DNA of 64,000 nt, taken from contig ML679946.1 in NCBI GenBank assembly GCA_007922225.1, positions 90,709,394 through 90,773,393 on the forward strand. Direction: 5' to 3'. This DNA is from Emydura subglobosa. Its lineage: Eukaryota; Chordata; Testudines; Chelidae. Shown here one piece after another: positions 57,396 through 64,000 of the stretch. Every line of letters starts with the position of its first letter. The first letter of the stretch is position 1. Position numbers and translations under genes: made by a program. The notes under the pieces were generated by a model, which saw only the letters and a list, made by a program, of their open reading frames with translations, was not told where the DNA came from and did no database searches.

Positions 57396-57549
57396 AGCCT
57401 GCTTGGTATACAAAGACCCTGAAATCCAGGAGAAGAAATTGAGTAAAGGGATAATGACCATGCTCTCAAGGTAAGAAAGGCCTGGGAGAGTAGATCCTGC
57501 GAGACCAGGGTAAAGACTAGGTAGAGTCTCTCCAGACAGAGATGTCTGA

Positions 57550-57577
57550 AAGAGAGAGAGAGAGAGAGAGAGAGAGC
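57550..57577. repeat. (AG)n microsatellite
   Basis: About 13 AG units within the Gmr1-like element, some 230 bp before its 3' LTR. Confidence 0.9.
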
Positions 57578-58567
57578 ATCCTGATTGAAAGGGGCAAGGA
57601 CTAAGACAAACTCTCAAGGAGAAGAGACCTGAGAGAAAAGTACCCTGGTAGATGGGGCACAGAGATAACTAGTAGCTCTGCAGATGGTGAGGTCTGGGAG
57701 GGAGAAGATCCTGCTAACATGGGGCAAAAAATGGGGTAAAGAGAGAGATTACCCTCTATTGAATGATCACCCCAATCCTGCCAGGAGAAGTGGGGGGTGA
57801 GGGATGTGACAGTGGTCTTGGCCTAAAGGGTCACTGCTGGAGGCTTCAGAATCCCAAGAAAGGAGCAGTGGAGCTAAGTCCCCTGAGTGGCCTTGAGAGA
57901 CTTTGTAGGAAGCAGCCAGTCAAGGCAGGCTGCAAAGGGCTAGCCAATCAGAGAGGCTGCAGGGAGCAGCCAATCAGGGCCTGGAAGGGTCATATAAAAG
58001 GAGCTGCAGTGCCAAGGAGAGTCAGTTCCTTGCTGGAGAAGTGTAGGTAGTGTTCCTATCTAGACAAAGGGACCTTCAGTCCCACAGACAGCTCAGTGCT
58101 GGCAGGGACCAGGGGAGTGAGGCTGAGCTCCTGGCTGGCTGGCTGCTAGGCTTGAACACAGAAGAGTGCTGAGTAAAGGGTGAAGCATTGATGAAGGCTG
58201 GGGCTGTGGGAAATAGCCTAGGGAACTGAAAGCAGTTTTATTAAAGGGACAGCATGGTGTGTGGCTGTTATTCTTAGGGTCCATTAGCTGGGACCTGGAG
58301 TAGTGGGGTGGCCTGGGTTTTCCTGATAGGCCACTGGGGAAGTGGCCTACAACTGGTCAGTGATCAACTCCCAGAAGGGGAACTGAACTATTTAGTGGCC
58401 CAGCCAGAGAGCTGGGGCTAGAAGGGTCCAGAGAGGGCATAAAACCATTGACTCCAGGAAGGAAGCCCTAGGGGTACAGCCCAATACCAGGGCTGGCACT
58501 GTTTAAAGACTGCAGGACACACTCAACCAGAAGGGTGCTCGTGAGAGATGAATGCCATGCCCTTACA

Positions 58568-60984
58568 GTGCCAAATGAGTAAGTTCCTATGCAAGATAAT
58601 TAAAGAGACTGATTCAGTGTAACATGTCTGCAAGCTAGATTTAAAAAGGAGCAGAAGCAGCATTTTTCCAACCACTGCCACTTAAGAGTATTTTATTTAA
58701 TAAAACCTGCATTGTATGCTGTTCAGAAAATGTCTGTTCCCATCATGCAGACTCAGCACAACATCCATTTCTCTGCACTTGACTAAGCAACAGTGTTATG
58801 GAGTAATTTTTATGGGCCATGAGAAAGATCTGAGAACAGAATTCTGTAATAGGATTTGTGTGTGCGCCCCTCATCTGATGACAATAGCTAGAGGCATGCA
58901 CCACAACTAGCTCTCTGACTCCCTCTTTCCATGTGGTTCCAAACAGAAATAATACAGTATTGAGCTATCATTAAACACATATTATAATGACTGGTATCAA
59001 AAAGTGTGGGAAATTCTGCTATTAAAAAAATGAAAACTGTCACAGTTCTACAGGGAGAAGAAAAAAAAGATAACTACTTAGAAGTCTGGTGCAACTTTTT
59101 GGTTTTTGCCTGAAGAGGATCATCCCCTGCTGCCAAACCTGATAATATTTTTTAAAAAGTTCTAAGGATGGGAGAAATCTTAAACTCAAAATTAAGACTT
59201 TAACAAAAGGATAGATAGAAGAAAGGCTTAGTATCATCCAGATAGAACAACAAATAAACAGGTTACACATCTAAATGTAAGAAAAACCAGAAATTTGAAC
59301 CTAAACATGAGATGAAAGACTTTAACTGACACTATCAACTCACAAGACAGAAGAGGAAGACGAAGAGTAGAAAAGCATCAACCACAATATGTGATCAATA
59401 CCACAGAGTTGAAGAAAGTGACTGGTAGCAGGTCTTGTCATTATAATTTTAAGGACATCTATAGGCTAATTTATAATTGTGTATATGTTAAGTTTATCTC
59501 CATTTAAATTGTAACAAAAGTTTTATAAGATTTCCATTCTAAAATAAATGAATTGTTAATAAATAAAATAAAGACCAACGTGCTCAGATACTAAGGTGAT
59601 ATGGGCCATTTAACTACCACAGATAGTTAGAAAAGTGACTACATAAAAAAACTTCACCTTCTTACTCATCCAGTCTACTCTCTTTGGCAATTTGGAATCA
59701 TATCTTCCGCCTTTAGTGCCCAGTAATTTAGAAATAGCACCAATCTCTCTCCTTTCTTTTTAGGCTGTAGGAGAAACAGTTGGAGTACAGGACTCTTTAA
59801 TTGTTTGTGAGTGAGTGAGCAGGTTGTGTGTCTCTGTGAGTATGTGAAGACCTAATTGAGGGAAAGCTAAATCAAAGAAAGTTAGTTGGCATTTAGTTCT
59901 GAATGTGGTGAACCCTGTGATGATCTTCATTTCCCCTGGGAGAGGACTCCATAGTCTAGGTCTAGCTCCTGTCTCTCTCACTCACTAGCATTCCCCCATA
60001 GCTGATAGTTGTGCCAGAGGAATGCAACTCTCATGAGAGGCCATGATGGAAAGGTGATCTCTCAGGTAGCAGGGCAGTCCCATGGAAGGCTTTGATTATA
60101 GTTACAGAGACCTTGACTTTGAGAGAAGAATCCTGTGGGACACTCATCAAGAGAGGAGAGGAAGAAAACTCATTGTTTACAAATACTCTGACAGATTGAT
60201 CCGATAAGAAGAAAATAATTGGAGGACAAAATAATAATTATAATTAATCTGACATCATTTGCAAGGCAAGGTGAATAACACGAAAGTAGAAAAACAATGT
60301 GATGCTATTCCCCAGAAGAATAAAAACTTCAGAGCCAGTTGCTAATTTATCAGAATAAAACAAAACAAAACAAAAGACTGTCAGAAAGCACGGTTGTAAG
60401 AGAGGCAAGAGTCCTTGGTTTCAGAAGGCAGCTTTAACACAATGGCAAAAAAGAAATGAGAACTGACATCCCTGCACCATATTTCTCAGTCTGTACCTTT
60501 TCTCTTTTTAATAATACAAAAAATTCAAATATGCACTTGCTGACAGAGTGACTATGACACTGTCTCTGCCAAACTCACTGAAAATCTCAGGGCAGGTTTA
60601 GGGAGATGAGAAGTCTGTCAGTTCCATTTTTCATTTCATGTCATTACATCTACTTTTCCCTCCCTCAGCAGAATGGTAACTTTATTTTGTATTTGTAATA
60701 TGACTAGGGCCAAATTTTCATCCCCTGCATAAAGCCTGAATAATTGGGTGTAGAGGAGGAGGGAAAAGCTGGGTGGAAGATAAAGGAGCAGACTCTTGCC
60801 CTCACCCAAACCTGGGCATGGGGCAGCCATACAGTTACCCAGCATTCATTGCCAAAGTCTGAGTTATAGTAAGATTTGCAGCTAGCTAAGAACCCTCTCC
60901 ACAGGTGCTTAGCCAATGGATGCATGCAGTTTTTGGCTGTATTGGCTATTTGCTTGACCTGCGGCTAATTCCCCCATAAAGGAA
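58568..60984. other. Intergenic sequence, no gene seen
   Basis: No frame shows a domain. The stretch 59700-60130 (GATCTTCATTTCCCCTGGGA, AGGTAGCAGGGCAGTCCCAT, GGAAGGCTTTGATTATAG) has the style of an old LINE 3' region but I cannot assign it. A short (CAAAA)n run lies at about 60357-60376. Confidence 0.45.
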
Positions 60985-62530
60985 TGTAAAACTGTATTAC
61001 AATGTTTAACCACTAGGTGGCAACATGTTTAACATACTTTACCTGATCTGGTAATAGCTAGAGTGATGAGTGCATTAAGATGTCTTAGAGAGAACACACC
61101 TCTCTGGAATGGAAGCTCTGTAACCAGTCCATATCTGGTACATGACATGGTGTCAGAAGTAAAGGTAACCTAACTGCCAGAAGAGAACAGAAACAGAAGA
61201 AAGTAGCAAGGGTTGCAAGCAAAAGAAGAAAACAATTTTAAAAAGCAGCAAAGATTGCAGGATTGCTCTCATCAACATGCCATTCTTAAATACCTCAGAG
61301 AACTTCAGCTTCAGAATGGACAATCTGGAAGCAATATTCTGCAAGATTTCACACTGCAACCTAACTCCAATATGAAACTGGAAATGTTCAGGTATCATCT
61401 TTAATTTATGCTGGCAGAGCATATCTTTAAATCCTTTACCTTCACTGAAGACAGTCACAAAGATGATTATGAAAGTGTTCTGGTGATGTTTGATGCATAC
61501 TTTATACCTCAGATGAAGAGAAGTTTTTGAAAGGGCATGTTTTCACCAGAGAATTCAACAACCAGGGAAAATGTTGACTCTTATTAGAGCTTATCATGCA
61601 TTAGCAGAAAACTGATTTGAGGCCTGTAAAACATGAAAATATTAGTGATAGATTGGTCATAGGGCTTACAGAGGAATGTCTTTCATAGCAGCTACAATGA
61701 AAAACAGACTTAATCCTATCCACAGCTATTCAAATAGCAAAGCAGTCTAAACTTGTGAAGCAGCAAAACAAACTTGCAGAACTTGAAAAACAAGAAACTA
61801 GTTTAGAAGCTGTAAATAGATGCAGTATATGTGCTAAAAGTCATCATAAGACATATAAGACTAAGATGAACAAATTGTATGTCAGTGGTTTTCAACCTCT
61901 AGTCTCGGGGGGTCGGCAGACTACATCTAAAATTTCCAAAGGGGTCTGCATCTCCGTTCAAAATATTTTAGGCATGGACAAATGAAAAAAGGTTGAAAAC
62001 CACTGTTCTAGGATAACCACAAATCATTTCAGACTAAGTTGCACAAGATGTAGAAAAAAATCATAGCCCAAGAGATGTATATCTAGTCAAAGGCACAAGA
62101 TATAATAAATGCACAAAATATGGTCATTTTGGAACTGTTTGCTGTGCAAAAGCAGTCAGGGAGTCGACTCATATTACAGATAATCAAGAGCCATTGCTTC
62201 TGAGATCTATCACATGTGATGACACACAGCCTGACTGGACAGTGAAACTGAATATTCATGGAAAGGCTATTGACTTACAAAGACAAAAGCTTTGCATTCT
62301 AACTGCATGTGATCAAAGGATCAAAGACCAACAACATTCTCAACTGCAGTGTGGCAGCCATGATGGAGCAAGCGAGAAAGGTGGATGAACTCGGTGTATT
62401 TGATGATACTGGATTTTTGAAAGGAGATCTAATGCAAATAAACTTGAGAGAACGCCAACCAAACCATATGGAACACACCTCTTTTATTAGACAGACCTTG
62501 GAAAAGATTATCTGCAGATTTATTTAAATT
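60985..62530 (+). mobile_element. Second, deleted copy of the gypsy family (plus)
   Basis: An LTR remnant ends at CATGACA (61147), followed by TGGTGTCAGAAGT, the same primer-site-like word as in the minus-strand copy. Gag pieces follow at about 61430-61620 (FKSFTFTEDSHKDDYESVLV, MFDAYF) and 61755-61860 (NKLAELEKQETSLEAVNRCS). Then come the knuckle CTKYGHFGTVC (about 62110-62150) and KLNIHGKAIDLQ of the protease. The protease active site is deleted, and the sequence jumps to CDQRIKDQQHS and VDELGVFDDTGFLKGD before ending at about 62530. No reverse transcriptase remains. Confidence 0.75.
61883..62005. mobile_element. hAT-type MITE with perfect 16-bp inverted ends
   Basis: CAGTGGTTTTCAACCT at 61883-61898 is exactly inverted at 61990-62005. 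The 123-bp element sits inside the gag remnant of the second gypsy copy. The 8-bp flanks TTGTATGT and TTCTAGGA match only partly. Confidence 0.85.
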
Positions 62531-62539
62531 GAGAGGACA

Positions 62540-64000
62540 TCATTACCTCATTATAATTTCCTTCCTAAGTGAAGATCTTTGCACTTGTGTCACTGAATGT
62601 CATCTTGTTGACTTCAAACCAGTTCTCCATTTGTCTAGGTCATTTTGAATTCTAATCCTGTCCTCCAAAGTGCTTGTAACTCCTCCCATCTTGGTGTCCT
62701 CTGCAAATGTTATAAGCATACTTTCCTCTCTATTACCCAATGCATTAATCAAATTGTTGAATTCCACAGTCCCAGAGCAGACTCCTGCAGGAACCCACTA
62801 GATTCTCCTGCACAATTTGACAGTGAACCATTGATAACTACTCTTTTGGTATAGTCTTTCAACCAGTTGTAGATCCACCTTATAATAATTTCATCTAGAC
62901 CACATTTTCCTAGTTTGCTGATGAGAATGTCATGTATAATGTGTCAAAAATCTTAATAAAATCAAGATATATCCCATCTACTGCTTCCCCCCATCCAACA
63001 GAAAGAAATTAGATTTGTTTGGCATTATTTGTTTTTGACAAATCCACATTAGCTATTACTTATCACCTTATTATCCTCTAGATGCTTATAAACTGATTGT
63101 TTAATAATTTGTTCTAGTATTTTTCCAGGTATTGAAGTTAGGACTGTAATTCCGTGGGCCATCTTTGTTCCCCTTTTTAAAGATAGGTATTATGTTTGCT
63201 CTTCTCCAGTCAACTGAGACCTCACCAGTCCTCCATGAGTTCTCAAAAATAGTTGCTAAAGTTTCCAGGATTGCTTCAGATAGTTCCGTAAGTATCCTAG
63301 GATTAATTTCATCAAGCCCTGCTGACTTGAATACACCTACCTTATCTAAATATTCTTTAACCTGTTCTTTCTCCCATTTTGGCTTGTGTTCCTTCCCCCT
63401 TGTTGTTAATATTAACTGTGTTAAGCATCTAATCACAATTAACTTTTTTTGTGAAACAAAATAGGCATTAAACAACTCAACTTTCTTGATGTTATCCATT
63501 ATTAGCTCTCCTTCCACATAAGTAGCAGACCTACATTTTCCTTCATCTTTCTCTTGCTCCTAATGTATTTAAAGGATCTCTTCTTATTGCTGTCCCTTGC
63601 TAGGTGTAACTCATATTGTGCCTTAGCCTTTCTGATTTTGTCCCTACAAGCTTGCACTATTTTTTTGAATTCATCGTTAGCAATTTTTCTATGTTTACAC
63701 TTTTGCAGGATTCCTTTTTGACTTTAATGTAATTAAAGAGCTCCTGTTGGAGTCATACTGGCCTAGCCTATTCTTTTTATACTTCCTTTGCATCCGGATA
63801 GTTTGCTGTTGTGCCTTTAATATGTCTCTTTGAGAAACTGCCAGCTTTTCTGAACTTTTTTTTCCCTTAGATTTTCTTCCCATTGAACTTTCCCTACCAA
63901 TTCTCTGAGTTTGAAACATTTCTAGCACTTTACAAAACACTGTTTGTTTGATACTGACTTTAAAATCACATGTTTATGAAAGTTGATGTTGCCCTATGAA
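62540..64000 (-). mobile_element. CR1-type LINE, running off the right edge
   Basis: On the minus strand the frame 63517-63101 reads VGVFKSAGLDEINPRILTEL, SEAILETLATIFENSWRTGE and SVDWRRANIIPIFKKGNKDG, the start of the CR1 reverse transcriptase. Upstream (63940-63530) is the Lys/Arg-rich linker including KAQQQTIRMQRKYKKNRLGQ and, in broken frames, ACRDKIRKAKAQYELHLARD. Downstream (62540-63090) are later reverse-transcriptase pieces (GILILIKFD-type and FADD-region remnants) with stops. The 3' end of the LINE is missing where it meets the gypsy copy at about 62530. Confidence 0.8.

Larger units (their letters stand above)
54574..58567 (+). mobile_element. Gmr1-like (SCAN-Gag) LTR retrotransposon, deleted for Pol
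   Basis: The flanks GTGTC (54569-54573) and GTGCC (58568-58572) are an imperfect 5-bp duplication. The 5' LTR is about 54574-54910 (TGTGATGGAG...CTACA) and the 3' LTR about 57804-58567 (TGTGACAGTG...CTTACA). They share blocks such as GGAGCTAAGT, CAATCAGGGCC, GGGTCATATA and CTGTTTAAAGACT, and the 5' LTR lacks about 0.4 kb of the middle. A primer-site-like TGGTACCAGAAGTGGGA follows at 54913. Inside are Gag, a zinc knuckle and a protease remnant; reverse transcriptase and integrase are absent, and a (GA)n run and a small insertion lie near the 3' LTR. Confidence 0.8.

Noticed and set aside
1..64000. CRISPR arrays, operons, rRNA genes
   Set aside because: No regularly spaced short repeats with unique spacers, no compact gene runs and no rRNA-like sequence. 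The window is vertebrate nuclear DNA.

Overview
The window reads as vertebrate nuclear DNA from a large repeat-rich genome. The mix of CR1 LINEs, MIR-type SINEs, PIF/Harbinger and hAT miniature transposons, Ty3/gypsy-like LTR elements and a SCAN-related retrotransposon Gag fits a turtle best, or another non-avian archelosaur. That placement is an inference from remembered repeat families; no alignment was run.

The one host gene I can support is the 5' part of MTSS1 (metastasis suppressor 1, MIM), on the minus strand. Coding exon 1 (30302-30373), exon 2 (5106-5167) and exon 3 (437-510) join in frame (phases 0, 2, 1), have GT-AG splice sites and encode the first 69 residues of the I-BAR (IMD) domain. 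The promoter is a GC- and CpG-rich block at about 30950-31345 with CCAAT, GC-box and E-box motifs. Intron 1 is about 25.1 kb and intron 2 about 4.6 kb. The rest of the gene lies beyond position 1.

Intron 1 holds a 4.1 kb PIF/Harbinger transposon (19643-23722), MITEs (5312-5513, 9731-10060), MIR copies, palindromic dispersed repeats and a few AT-rich, homeobox-motif-rich stretches that could be enhancers. From 31.35 kb to the right end, upstream of MTSS1, I see no host gene. This part is a stack of nested elements: a nearly full-length CR1 inserted in a Harbinger MITE (34441-38675); a second Harbinger transposon (40178 to about 46515) split by a CR1 and by a 1.16 kb LTR-like insertion with a 5-bp target duplication; a gypsy element (49336-54573, minus) carrying a solo LTR with a perfect 5-bp duplication; a Gmr1-like LTR element with SCAN-type Gag but no Pol (54574-58567); a second, shorter copy of the same gypsy family (about 60985-62530); and a CR1 running off the right edge.

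The observation I rate highest is a third open reading frame shared by the two Harbinger copies. It lies between the two known Harbinger genes, on the transposase strand and antisense to the intron of the Myb/SANT-like gene. It is about 97 codons long and starts and stops at matching places in both copies. I do not recognise the protein.
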